A DNA stretch of 64,000 bases from Lichtheimia corymbifera B2541 (taxonomy: Eukaryota; Mucoromycota; Mucoromycetes; Mucorales; Lichtheimiaceae), in assembly GCA_000697475.1 (NCBI GenBank), contig JNEU01000784.1, positions 1 to 64,000 on the forward strand. The letters are read 5' to 3'. Made by a program: the position numbers and the translations under genes. Positions 22,255 to 35,199 of this stretch are shown here, one piece after another; position 1 is the first letter of the stretch; the number at the start of each line of letters is the position of its first letter. The notes beneath the pieces are model-generated. The model was not told where the DNA came from and made no database searches. It saw only the letters and a program-made list of their open reading frames with translations.

Positions 22255-25200
22255 ATGGTCGACCACAAGAGCTTGCCAACTCACTTTTTAGGTAAGCAAT
22301 GACAGCTGGACAAAAGAGGTCAAGCACAAGTCTCTGACATTTAAATATAGGAGGCAACTCGCTGGACCTAGCTCCCGAAGGAGCCGTAAGAGATTATGTC
22401 AAAGCCCATCAAGGCCATACCGTCATTACCAAGGTTTTGATTGCCAACAATGGTATGGCTGCCATGAAAGAGATTCGATCCGTGCGCAAGTGGGCATACG
22501 AGACGTTTGGCGATGAGCGTGCCATTGAGTTCACTGTCATGGCAACACCCGAGGATTTGGCTGGCAATGGTGAATACATTCGTATGGCTGACAACTATGT
22601 CGAAGTCCCTGGTGGTACCAACAACAACAACTATGCCAATGTGGAGCTTATTGTGGATGTTGCTGAGCGTAGCGGGGTACATGCAGTGTGGGCTGGATGG
22701 TAAGTGCCAATGCTTCATTGTGCAACATGTCAAATTTTTTCTCTAACATTGATATTGAAGGGGTCATGCATCCGAGAACCCAAAGCTACCCGAAATGTTG
22801 GCTCAAAGCAAGAACAAGTGTGTATTCATCGGTCCACCAGCATCAGCTATGCGATCCTTGGGCGATAAGATCTCTTCCACCATTGTTGCACAACACGCCG
22901 ACGTCCCAACCATGAGCTGGAGCGGTGATGGTATCAGTGAAGTGGCACAAACAGAGGAGGGCCATGTCTTGGTCGAGGATAAGGTCTATTTGGATGCATG
23001 CGTACAAACAGCCGAAGAGGGTCTCGCTTCTGCTGAGAAGATCGGTTTCCCCGTCATGATCAAGGCTTCCGAAGGTGGTGGTGGCAAGGGTATTCGTAAG
23101 GTGGAAGATGCTGCCAGTTTCAAACAAGCTTTCCATCAAGTCCAAGGTGAAATCCCTGGCTCTCCTATTTTTATCATGAAGCTTGCTGGCAACGCTCGTC
23201 ATTTGGAAGTCCAACTTTTGGCTGATCAATACGGCAATGCTATCAGTTTGTTTGGTCGTGATTGTTCAGTACAACGTCGTCATCAAAAGATTATTGAAGA
23301 AGCCCCTGTTACTATTGCCAAGCCTGATGTATTCGAGCAAATGGAAAAGGCAGCTGTACGACTTGGCAAGCTTGTGGGTTATGTATCAGCTGGTACCGTT
23401 GAGTATTTGTACAGCCATCAAGACGAACGTTTCTATTTCTTGGAGTTGAATCCCAGATTGCAAGTGGAGCATCCAACCACTGAAATGGTCTCCGGTGTCA
23501 ATTTGCCAGCTGCCCAATTGCAAATTGCTATGGGTATCCCTCTTCATCGTATTCGTGATATCCGTGTGCTCTATGGTGTCCAACCTAACAGCGCTTCTAC
23601 CATTGATTTCGACTTTGCCAACCCCACATCATTCGAAGTCTTGCGTCGTCCTACTCCAAAGGGTCACGTTATCGCTGTTCGTATCACTGCAGAGAACCCA
23701 GATGCTGGATTCAAGCCATCTTCAGGCATGATGCAAGAACTCAATTTCCGATCCAGTACCAACGTGTGGGGTTATTTCTCTGTTGCATCCGCTGGTGGTC
23801 TTCACGAGTTTGCCGATTCTCAATTTGGTCACATCTTTGCCTATGGTGAAAACCGTCAACAAGCTCGCAAGAACATGGTCATGGCATTGAAGGAAATTTC
23901 TATTCGTGCTGCTTTCCGTACCACTGTCGAATATATCATTCGTTTGCTCGAGACCCCAGACTTTGAGGAGAACACTATCAACACCGGCTGGCTTGATATG
24001 CTTATTTCCAAAAAGCTCACTGCTGAAAGACCCGATCCCATGCTTGCCGTGTTTTGCGGTGCTGTCACCAAGGCACATTCTCAATCAGTCGATTGCCGTC
24101 AGCTCTACAAGCAAAGTCTTGAACGTGGTCAAGTGCCTAGCCGTGATATGCTCAAGACTGTTTTCACCGTTGACTTTATTTATGAAGACCAACGTTTCAA
24201 TTTCACTGTCACCCAATCATCGCCTAGCATCTACACCTTATATTTGAATGGCACAAAGACTCAAGTCGGTGTTCGTGATCTTACTGATGGTGGCTTGCTT
24301 GTATCGCTTGGTGGAAAATCACACACAACCTACTCTCGTGAAGAAGTCCAAGCTACTCGCCTTATGATTGATGGAAAGACTTGTTTGCTTGAAAAGGAAT
24401 CTGATCCTACTCAGTTGCGCTCGCCCTCGCCTGGTAAGCTTGTTAGCTTGCTGTTGGAAAATGGACAACATGTCAAGGCTGGTCAAGCGTATGCTGAAAT
24501 TGAGGTATGGAAGGAAAAAGATAGTGAGGGAAGCAATTGGACTCATGGTATATATGTTTATTAGGTCATGAAAATGTACATGCCATTGCTCGCTCAAGAA
24601 GATGGTTGTGTTCAATTCATCAAGCAAGTTGGTGCTACTCTTGAAGCTGGTGATATCATTGGTATCTTGTCACTTGATGACCCTTCGCGTGTGAAGCAGT
24701 TCTTGCCTTTCACTGGTACTATCCCTGCTTTTGGTCCTCCTCATTTCACTGGTGACAAGCCTGTGCAACGTTTCCATGCTACCAAGGGTACTCTCGAGTA
24801 CATTCTTCAGGGCTATGACAACCAAGCTCTTGTTCAGACTGCTATCAAGGATCTCACTGATGTCTTGCGTGATCCCAAGTTGCCCTATTCGGAAACCGCT
24901 GCTCTCATGTCCTCCATGTCAGGTCGTATTCCTGCCAAGCTCGAAGCCAGTTTGCAAGATTGCCTCGATGCTAGCAAGGATGAGTTCCCTGCCACCAAGT
25001 TGTTGGATGCTATTGAAGCCTATGTCCGTGACCACGTGAATACTCAGGCTGAAGCAACCGCTGTCAAGACCCAAACTGCTCCATTGAGTGCTATCTTTGA
25101 GCGTTATGTCAAGGGACTTGCTTACCACGAGTACATGGTCTATGTTGATTTGATGGAACAATACTGCGACGTTGAGATCTTGTTCAGTGGTCAAAACCGA

Positions 25201-28200
25201 TATGAGGAAGTCATTTTGTCTTTGCGTGACCAAAACAAGGATGACCTTGAAAAAGTGCTTGCCATCATTTTGTCCCATGCCAAGGTCTCCAGCAAGAACA
25301 ACTTGGTGCTTATCCTTTTGGATCTCATTGCTCCTCATGTTGGCACCAGTGGTCTTGACAAGTTGTTCACTCCCATGCTCAAGCGTCTCTCGGAAATTGA
25401 CAGCCGTGCTTCGCAAAAGGTTGCACTCAAGGCTCGCGAGTTGTTGATCTTGTGCCAATTGCCATCCTATGAAGAACGCCATAGCCAAATGCTTCATATC
25501 CTCGAGCGCTCGGTTACTGAGAATGTATATGGTGGTGGTGTGGAACGTCGTCCTCCCAACTATGAAGCTTTCAAGGATCTTATCAACACCAACTTCAACG
25601 TGTTTGATGTGTTGCCCAGCTTTTTCTACCACAGTGATCCTTATGTTGCCTTGGCTGCTCTTGAAGTCTATGCTCGTCGTTCTTACCATGCTTACAAGAT
25701 TTTGGATGTGGCCTACAACTTGCAACACGAGCCCTACGTCATTGCATGGAAGTTTACATTGCCTAACAGCAGTGCTCGTAACAGCGTTGACTCCAACAAG
25801 CGTATTGCTTCCTACTCTGATTTGACCTTCTTGCTCAACAGCACTGAAGAAGAGCCTGTACGTACTGGTGCCATGGTTGCCTGCAAGTCCGCTGAGCAAG
25901 TGCAAAGTGAATTGCCTCGCATTTTGACCGCCTTTGAAGAAGATCCTGCTGCCAAGCAACCTACTACACGCATGGAGAATATTCTCAACATTGTGGTGCA
26001 AAGTGATGAGGACAAGGATGAGTCTTTCTGGCAAACTGAGATTCCAAAGGTGGTTGCCCAATACAAGGATGCTTTCCGTCGTGCCCATTTGCGTCGTATC
26101 ACGGTGATTGTTTACCGTACCAACCAAATGCCCGATTTCTACACCTTCCGTGAGCGTCAAGACTATGCTGAAGACACCACCATCCGTCATATTGAGCCTG
26201 CTCTTGCTTATCAATTGGAGCTTGCACGCTTGTCCAACTTTGATATCAAGCCTTGCTTTATTGAGAACCGTCAAATGCACGTGTACTATGCTGTGGCTAA
26301 GGAAAACCCAAGTGATTGCCGCTTCTTTATTCGCTCTTTGGTGCGACCAGGTCGTGTTAAGGAGGAGATGCGTACCGCTGATTATTTGATTTCCGAGAGT
26401 GATCGCTTGTTGACCGAGATTTTGGATACACTTGAGATCGTCAGCCATGAATACAAGAACTCGGACTGCAACCACTTGTTCATCAACTTCATTCCTACCT
26501 TTGCTATTGAACCTGATGAGGTGGAACATGCTTTGATGGCTTTTGTTGATCGCCACGGCAAGCGTCTCTGGAAGTTGCGTGTTACTGGTGCTGAGATTCG
26601 TTTCAACATTCAATCCAAGCGCCCTGATGCTCCTGTGATTCCTATGCGTTTCACTGTTGACAATGTTTCTGGATATGTACTCAAGATGGAAGCTTACCAA
26701 GAAGTCAAGACCGATAAGAGTGGCTGGATCCTCAAGTCTGTGGGTAGTGTGGCTGGTGCTATGCACATGCAGCCTGTGCTCACCCCTTACCCCACCAAGG
26801 AGTGGTTGCAGCCTCGTCGTTACAAGGCTCATCTCATGGGTACCACCTATGTTTACGATTTCCCCGAGTTGTTCAAGCAAGCTATTCATCAGCAATGGGT
26901 GCAAGCCATCAAGAATGATCCTACCTTGAAGGAACCTGGTCATATTATCGAGGGCAAGGAATTGGTTGTTGATGAGGATGGCTCTATTCAAGAAATTGAA
27001 CGTGCACCTGGTACCAACACTGTGGGTATGGTGGCATGGCTTTTGACATTGCGCACCCCTGAATATCCTCAAGGCCGTCGTGTGGTTGTTATTGCCAATG
27101 ACATCACTTTCAAGATTGGTTCATTTGGTGTTGCCGAGGATAACGTCTTTTACAAGGCTTCTGAATTGGCTCGTAAGCTTGGTGTGCCACGCATTTACTT
27201 GTCTGCCAACTCTGGTGCCCGTATTGGTTTGGCTGATGAGCTCATTAGTCAATTCAAGGCTGCATGGAAGGATCCTTCTAACCCCGCTGCTGGTTTCAAG
27301 TACTTGTATCTTACTCCCGAGACTTATCAAGCTATTGCTGCTCAACAAACCAATGGCCAAAAGAGTGTCAATGTTGAGGAAATCGAGGATGAAGGTGAAA
27401 AGCGATGCCGTATCACTGATGTTATTGGCTACACCGATGGTCTTGGTGTAGAAAACTTGCGTGGATCCGGTCTTATTGCTGGTGCTACTGCTCGTGCCTA
27501 TGATGATATCTTCACCATCACTTTGGTCACTTGCCGCTCTGTGGGTATCGGTGCTTACTTGGTGCGTCTTGGTCAACGTGCTGTGCAAAATGAAGGCCAA
27601 CCTATTATCTTGACTGGTGCACCAGCCCTCAACAAGGTGCTTGGTCGTGAAGTGTACACATCCAACTTGCAACTTGGTGGTACTCAGATCATGTACAAGA
27701 ATGGTGTTTCTCACTTGACGGCTGAGAATGATCTCGAAGGTGTTGGCAAGATTGTGCAATGGTTGTCATTTGTGCCATCTGTTCGTGGCGCTCCTGTTAT
27801 CACTCGTATTGGTGCTGATCCTATCGACCGTGAAATCGAATACACACCACCCAAGGGTCCTTCTGATCCTCGTCTCTTTTTGAATGGCAAGGAAGAAGAT
27901 GGTCGTTGGTTGTCTGGTTTCTTTGATCGCGACTCTTTTGTTGAGACCTTGAGTGGTTGGGCTCGTACGGTTGTTGTTGGTCGTGCTCGTCTTGGTGGTA
28001 TCCCCATGGGTGTTGTTGCTGTTGAGACACGCACCGTTGAAAACATCATTCCTGCTGATCCAGCTAATGCCGAATCGACTGAACAAGTGCTTATGGAAGC
28101 TGGTGGTGTGTGGTATCCCAACTCGGCTTACAAGACTGCTCAAGCCATCAATGATTTCAACAAGGGTGAGCAATTGCCATTGATGATCTTTGCCAACTGG

Positions 28201-29067
28201 CGTGGTTTCTCTGGTGGTCAACGTGACATGTACAACGAGGTCCTCAAGTATGGTGCTCAAATTGTCGATGCTCTCAGCAACTACAAGCAACCTGTGTTTG
28301 TGTACCTTGTTCCTAATGGCGAGTTGCGTGGTGGTGCCTGGGTTGTTATCGATACCACCATCAACCAAGATATGATGGAAATGTATGCTGACACTCAAGC
28401 TCGTGGTGGTGTGCTTGAACCTGAGGGTATTGTTGAAATCAAGTATCGTAAGCCCCAATTGTTGGCTACCATGGAACGTCTTGACGAAAAGTATGCAAGC
28501 CTCAAGCGTCAACTTTCTGAGTGCACTGATGAATCCAAGACTGCCGAGATCAAGAAGCAACTCGAGAGCCGTGAACAAGAATTGTTGCCTGTGTATCAAC
28601 AAATTGCTATTCAGTTTGCTGATTTGCATGATCGTGCTGGTCGTATGGAAGCTAAGGGTGTTATTCGCAAGCCTCTCGAATGGCGTTATGCTCGTCAATA
28701 CTTTTACTGGCGTGTGCGTCGCAGACTTGCTCACGAGTACACTATTCGCAAGATGGCTGATGCTGCTCCTCGTCTCTCACGCGATCAAATGAGCTCCCTT
28801 ATCAAGCAATGGTTCTATGATTCTGCTGAAAATGGTCACGTGAACTGGGAGGATGATGATCGTTTGATTGCTGAATGGTTCGATAACCACGCTGCTCATG
28901 TTGATCAACGCATTGCCAAGCTCAAGAGCGAAGCTACCAAGGAGCAACTTGTCCTTCTCGGTACTACGGATCAAGAAGCTGTTGTCGAAGGCTTTAGCAA
29001 GCTCATGGAAACCATGTCACCTGAAGCTCGCAAGGAAATTCTTCGCAAGTTGGCTACTCGTTTCTAA
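22255..29067 (+). CDS. ACC1: Acetyl-CoA carboxylase (multidomain, cytosolic)
   Basis: Four exons (22255-22291, 22351-22699, 22761-24504, 24565-29067) encode 2210 residues, close to the usual fungal 2200-2300. The enzyme makes malonyl-CoA for fatty acid synthesis. In order it has the biotin carboxylase part ([16 protein letters not shown] near the start, ATP-grasp [11 protein letters not shown], then [19 protein letters not shown]), the biotin carrier motif EVMKMYMPL with the biotinyl lysine at residue 713, the long central region, and the C-terminal carboxyltransferase ([38 protein letters not shown]). The third intron falls directly before the biotin motif (GAG|GTC ATG AAA ATG). There is no mitochondrial presequence. 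Codon bias is strong and creates antisense frames of up to 717 codons that are not genes. Confidence 0.97.
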
Positions 29068-29293
29068 ATAGAATACTAGATGCATTCATTTTTTTCATTC
29101 TTCTTTACTTTCTTTTGACATTTATGTATATATAAAAACAAGGATAATATAGTTCTTTTATTTCTCTATCTCTTAATTAATTGGCTATGTAAGTGCTGTG
29201 GGTCACTATTATCTCAAAAGATCAACACTGATAAAACATGTTTTCGTTGAGCAAAAGTAAAAATGTACAACATAAACTTTTTATTTGCATTTG

Positions 29294-31564
29294 TTAATCA
29301 GCAACTCGGGCAATTTTCCTCGCACGTTCTTGTCCTACAAGGCGTCGTCGCATATCCTTGTTAAGTCTCCGTCCCGTGGGAAGTTTGAGTGCATGTTGGG
29401 ACCCATCCGTAGTCGTATTGTCCTTGGCAGTAGTAGTAGTGGTGGCAGTGGTAGATGAAATTGGATTATCATCGGTGGATAATGTTGGGCGAGTACAAAG
29501 GAGATCATCTTTCATATTGTCCAATAGAGAGGTAGCAAAAGGACATTGTTCAAGGGACATGAGTGGCCCATCAATGATACGCGATCCGAGTACCTGAACG
29601 TCAATTTGAAGGTAGCTTGTGTTCTTATCAGCGGGTAGCGGAGAAATCAATGATAAAAGGGCCGCATTGTTGTGGTTGTCTTCATTCATGAGGAATGTGG
29701 AGGAGGAACCATTGTCTTCACAAGCAGCAGTTGTCGATGTATCATTCATGATGGGTGCCACTTGAGAGAATTCAGGAGAATACAAGTAAATGTGAGGTCG
29801 TGGTGTCGCTGCCTTTTTGTTGATGGCATCCGATGACCATTGCACCAAGCTCTTTTCATGATTTTTGACATTGTTGCCATGACCACCAGTGGCTGTTGTT
29901 GTAGTTGTGGTGGTAAGTCTGTCCTGAATCCAGTTGCGGAGTGCGTAAGGTCGTACAGGATCAATGAGTACCAAATCTGTGCTTGGTGTAATTGAAGATG
30001 ATGATGATGGGCCACTGTCCAATGTAGGTCGTGGAGTTGTCGGTGCGCCACCATTAAAGAATGTCAAGTCAAGAGAGCTATCAAAAAGGTTATATTAGTA
30101 AACGTAAGCATGCATGTACTTTTGCCGTTGAATGTTACCTTGCACCTCCCACTAATTGTTTCGGGCTACTTCCACCCACAGTGAGTTGGTTCACGCTTCT
30201 TGATGGCAATGAAAACAATGCAAATGAAAATAATATGATCTATATGGTGAAACATTCACACACCACAGATATGAGTACAAAGAAAAACCATAGCCATTAT
30301 TTCCCGCCTCAACCCTCCCTCCCCACCCCAATCGCAACATTACCATAAACACCACTCCCGTGGCCTTATTATGACTGGTATTCTTGTTGGATGATAGCAA
30401 TGCTGTGTTGTTGTTGCCAACCATACGGCGTCTCAAATCATGATTTTCCTTTTCCAATGTGTCCACTTTGGATTCCAATTCAGCCACACGAGCCTTGAGT
30501 TGTTCGTTTTCCTTTGAAAGATTTTGCTTTTCCTCTTCCAACGCGTTCAAATGCTCACGCTTACGCTTACGCGATAAGAGTGCTGCTGCTCGGTTTTTGA
30601 TTAATCGTTCTTGTCGCTTAGCAATTGCTGCTGCTTTTTGTGCTTCCTCTGGGGAAGAATGTGATGGCTCAATTTTAACGCTGGCAGGTATAGATGATGT
30701 GTTGTCATTGCTTGTCAGGGGTAATTGTTGTTGTTGCTGTGCAACCTGTGTTGTAGGTATGATGGGTTGTTGTTGTTGTTGTTGTTGTTCTTTGACTGCA
30801 ACCACAGGTGGCGATGGTGGAGATGGAGAAGGAGAAGTGGATAGTTGTTGAGGTGGAGGAGATGGGGTAGCAGTTGTTGACGAAGAGGATGTGTTGTTGT
30901 TGGGTTGTTGTGGCGGTTGTGCCGATGCAGGGAGAAGTCTTGCCAGGGGTCTTAACTGTGTTGATGGTGCAGAAGCTATACCAATAGGATCCTTTTTCTT
31001 ACGTCCACGTTTCTTTCTTGGTTGTTCTGAATCGGATGATGAACAAGAAGCTGTGGATGATGCAGAAGATAGTTTCACATCTTGTTGTTGTGGCTGTGGT
31101 TGAATCGATGGCTGTAACAAAGGGATGTTGGGTGATTGATTAATAGCAGCTGCTTGTTGAATGTATAAAGGGGGCACGAATGATTGCAAGAATTCAGGTG
31201 GAGGAGGTGCTGGCCAATATGTCGACGATGCTGCTGCTGCTCCAGTCAAGTTGTTGGCTGGTGGCAATCCTGCTGCTGCTGCTGCTGCCAACCACGACGT
31301 GTAATCCATCATGTTGGGTGCTGGTGCTCCTGCATACATATCCTCTGATTTATTGGTATACGCGTCTTCTGCATTGTTGATACTGCCATCGGATGATGTT
31401 GAGTATGGAGGTGAAAGAGGCTGTTGTTGGTGTTGTGGGTGCTGTTCGTCATTGGTCAACGGCCAACTATCGCCAGAAAGACAATCGGCATTCAAATACG
31501 ACATGAGCAACTCGTCATGCTCTTCCTGTACTTCAGGGTCTGGTTTTATTGTGGGCGATGTCAT
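29294..31564 (-). CDS. bZIP transcription factor with a predicted transmembrane segment (ATF6/CREB3-like layout)
   Basis: Three exons on the minus strand (31564-30344, 30239-30139, 30077-29294) encode about 701 residues. The N-terminal half is an acidic, Q/P/S-rich activation-type region with an AT-hook-like RKKRGRKKK near residue 185. The bZIP basic region, KNRAAALLSRKRKREHL at 323-339 (N-x7-R signature), leads into a leucine zipper to about residue 381. After splicing, residues 403-420 read GVVFMIILFSFALFSLPS, a single hydrophobic segment. About 280 residues follow, including PVRPYALRNWIQDRL. This order matches ATF6/CREB3-type membrane-tethered factors released by proteolysis; that mode is inferred. 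The start is MTSPTIKPDPE because a TATA box lies just upstream; an in-frame ATG at 31651 would overlap it. Confidence 0.82.
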
Positions 31565-31654
31565 GATGCCTGATTGGCGATCGAAAGGAAGGTTCAGGAA
31601 AAAAAAAAGGTCTGTGAAGAAAGTGAGTTTTCGAATATCCTCCCCCCCCATATA

Positions 31655-31662
31655 TTTATATA
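31655..31662 (-). promoter_or_regulatory. TATA box of the bZIP gene
   Basis: On the minus strand the sequence reads TATATAAA, 91 bp upstream of the chosen ATG at 31564, with an inverted CCAAT-type motif (ATTGG on the minus strand) directly upstream. It argues against use of the in-frame ATG at 31651. Confidence 0.6.
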
Positions 31663-32616
31663 GGCCAATTGCCCCGTGCTTCCAAGTTTAGTATATGCCA
31701 ACTTTCCTGAGTGGGCAAGTTACTCGAGAATCATCCAGATACACACTCACACATATCTCCTTTACCCTCTCCCTTACTTTTGCATTCACTTCCCTTGCAT
31801 CTGATAAATTAATCGCATCCATAAAAGATATCCTTCTGTGTATGTAATGATAAAAGCTTGTGTCTTTATACATAGTAATCGATCCGTGGTAGATTGGGTT
31901 ACAATCAATCTTATCATCAATCGACGTACTTAAATAGAAACACGTGGGTGGTCACTATTATTCCCTTCCCTTGTTGACAGCATCCATCTGAATGTGATTT
32001 TATTTAGTGCACTTGCATAATGAAACATAGTTCAAATGCTATAGTGTTGGCAATGTAACATGGGATATTCTTGTGACAAGAACCCCTTTGCTGGGCGTAA
32101 CATGTGCATCATACACCGCCAAAGTGAAAAAATTCCCAACTGGGAAAGAAGTCGTGGCTGTCCCGCATTTCTTGCTGAACCATCTAAGAATGAAGTTACA
32201 TTATTATGCACTGGGTATTACAGGCGATGTGACCATTGCCTCAATCAAATATCGCATGCTGGTCTGCTGTTCTTCTTTTAATCCTAATCACGACATTGTT
32301 GAAGAGGGTGGGGGTATAATTCCAACATAGGCTGATAGAATAAAGATCCCTTCAAGTATATATTATAGTGGATACAAAAAAAATGGCATCACATAGTAGG
32401 TATGCTATGTTTACTTGGATCATAGTAGTATTCAGTGTGATATCTAGTGAGGTAAGGGTAAGGAACAGGTGGTGGTGCATCTAATGCGATAAAGTAGCCT
32501 GGGATTGAACTCAGCAACGTCATCGAGAGGGCGGCGGCGGGCTGCGTTTAGGACGCGTAAGTGAAGATGCAATGAGTGCCTCGCTTCTTTTCTCTCCCCT
32601 TTACTAGTAACTCGCC
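31663..32616. other. Intergenic region with one doubtful open frame
   Basis: There is no confident gene between the bZIP factor and PRE4. A plus-strand frame at 32073-32330 (85 codons) has a protein-like stretch (KVKKFPTGKEVVAVPHF and LGITGDVTIASIKYRM) but no family I recognise and no attached exons. The last 100 bp before 32617 is presumably the PRE4 leader. Confidence 0.4.
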
Positions 32617-33790
32617 ATGGACCATTTTCCTTCTCGTTGGGGTAAACCTCGTAACGAAAACGTCGACGCATACAACACCGTTCCTCTCCACAAAAGTCTT
32701 CCTGACAGCTTGTCACAATCGGCTTACGGCCCAGTATCTCATACCCAGTGAGTACAATCACAACGATCGCTTTATTCTACACACGTATACGACACATGAT
32801 GACTATAGTATCAGGCTATTGCTTGTCAATCGTGATCGGTGCCATTACAGCTGCTGACGTTTATTCACTTTTTACATAGACAACCACTGGTGACTGGTAC
32901 ATCCGTTATTGCCTTAAAGTATCGTGATGGTGTCATGATGGCTGCAGATATGCTCGGTATGCGCGAATGAAAACACTTGCTTGGGGAAGGAATATCGATT
33001 GTCTAACAACATGGAGACTAGGCTCTTATGGCTCGCTTGCTCGATTCCGTGACATTGAACGATTATATCCTGTTGGCGACTACACCATCGTCGGCTGTTC
33101 AGGCGATATTTCTGACTACCAATATATCCAGCATCTTTTGGATACTCTCATGTATGCATGGCTATGAGAAATAGGATACGGATCATGGGTACTCAAAACG
33201 CTTTTTATTCATCCAACAGGATCAAGGAACACTGCCACGATGACGGTCATGTTCTCGGCACATCAAACATCTTCGAATACCTCTGGAGAGTCATGTACAA
33301 TCGACGATCCAAGTTCAATCCCCTTTGGAATGCTCTTGTTGTTGGTGGTGTTGATAAGGGTGAACGGTAGGTGGATCGATACTTGTCAGTGGGATAAAAG
33401 CTCATAGGTGTGTCGTTGATATTTCAGTTTCCTTGGTTACGTTGATTTGCGAGGCACCACTTACCAAACTACAACCATTGCCACCGGTTTTGGTGCACAT
33501 CTTGCACAGCCTATCTTGAGAAAGCGGGTAGAAGGCAGAGAAGACGATCTCACTGAGGAGGAGGCTATTGAAATCATCAACGATTGCATGAAAGTCTTGT
33601 TTTACCGTGATGCTCGATCCATGAATAAGGCAAGTGGAATTGTCCTTTGGGTATGATATCAGTACTAACCTACTTGCGTCAATAGTTCCAAAGAGCAAAG
33701 ATTACTGCAAGTGGTGTTGAGGTCACTGAGCCCTACAGCGTGGAAACGGAATGGGGATTTGCAGAAAAGATACGAGGTTACGGTGCATAA
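32617..33790 (+). CDS. PRE4: 20S proteasome subunit beta-7 (PRE4 / PSMB4)
   Basis: Six exons (32617-32747, 32880-32956, 33022-33151, 33220-33366, 33428-33629, 33686-33790) encode 263 residues. This non-catalytic beta subunit forms part of the inner rings of the 20S proteasome. Family marks are [34 protein letters not shown], spanning two junctions, then DIERLYPVGDYTIVGCSGDISDYQYIQ, NPLWNALVVGGVDKGERFLGYVDLRGT, and the C-terminal ETEWGFAEKIRGYGA. The N terminus has the usual short propeptide. The fifth intron (33630-33685) starts with GC (AAG|GCAAGT) rather than GT and has a perfect TACTAAC branch site 23 bp before the acceptor. Without removing it the frame diverges from the family. Confidence 0.93.
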
Positions 33791-35199
33791 ACACATGCAT
33801 GCTTTTATTTTATCATTTACAAAGCAAATATATTCCATTTGATTATCACAGATGTCGATTTTATGAGTTTACCGTATTCCATTGATATATCGGCAATATA
33901 CGTTTCATGGGAGTTCGTGGTCAATGCAGTTGTGGATCATCATCATCACTTATAATTGATTTTGGCCTTAAACTTGATGAAAGCACATGACTTTGTTCTC
34001 ATATAGTGGTTGTACGGAAACCGACACTAGCCGAACGTTGACCGTTTCTTGAGCAGTGAACAAATGTCATTGTTGGCAAGTAGTCATTCCACAAGTGCTG
34101 GCGGTACTTTCTGGGAAATCCCGATTGTACACGAAATCATGCCGCTCAATCATCTTTGTCACATGATCTCAGGTACTTGTAAATGCAGGGGATCCAGTAG
34201 CATCAATTGGCGATTTTATTTCATTATGTCAACCATATTTTCATGATATGCCGGGATAATCGCATTGAGTTTACTATCTTTGTAAGTCAATCGTTTGAGA
34301 AACGCCAGTGACTATCGTCTATCAGCGTGTGAACTTATATAGAATCTTTGATAATGTAATAATATGATAAAAGGAGAAGATACGACGATGATGTGAATGA
34401 TACAACCTCGTTTCCGAGATTCAAGTTTTGATTCCCCCTTCAATCCAGAATCTAATCAAGTGATCCACATCGTGCACATATTATGAGCTAATAGCACGGT
34501 ACCATTCAAATTACTAATATGTTGAACCCAGCTTTCATTCAATGATAAAGTCGAAGAATAGCACATGGAAGTATAATGTTCATCAAGTAAATGCGATAAA
34601 AGAATGGCATTGGAAACTCAATAAGATACGAGCGAATCACTTCGAGTCAATGAGTGTCATTATATGCTTGGTTGCTGCTGTCATTTCCAGGATCCCAAAA
34701 CGGTTGTAGCGTGCGCTGACTGGAGTATTCCAATATCGTCCATGATAGTAAAACACCTTTTGTCAAAGTTACAATTCTTCTCATCAATGCCACCCAATCC
34801 ATCATCATCATCCTCAGCCATATGCATATGATATGATCCTTCCTTCCAGCTGACGACGAACCATCAAGTAAACAAAGCAGTACTCCATCATTTCTCATGA
34901 TTGCATTCATCCACCCATAACCATTGCAAGTCCAATGCGTTGGTAGAAAGGACCTCTGTAGTCGCTACTGATATGCTTCCTTTTGCAGCCGATTTTTACA
35001 GCTCAACCAGGTGAAGAAGATTGGTGTAGTTGATGACTGAAGGTGTGTCATCCAAACAACTAGATATCAAGTATATCCATTCCTTCCACCCCATGTAACA
35101 ACCATATTGAGATCCATATCCATCGGAAATCATATATATTGAAGCAAGTAGCTACACATAAAGAATGCTGATTCTATATAATGACTATCTACTGTTCAC
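33791..35199. other. Gene-free sequence before the inverted-repeat complex
   Basis: These 1.4 kb hold no supported gene, RNA or repeat. Short frames such as 34647-34910 have no protein-like features. Confidence 0.5.

Noticed and set aside
24919..28734. Long minus-strand frames (up to 717 codons) inside ACC1
   Set aside because: They lie antisense to a conserved enzyme with biased codons and have no protein family character.
32490..32550. tRNA B-box-like GAGTTCAATCCC on the minus strand upstream of PRE4
   Set aside because: The T-stem does not pair and there is no A box or acceptor stem at the right distance.
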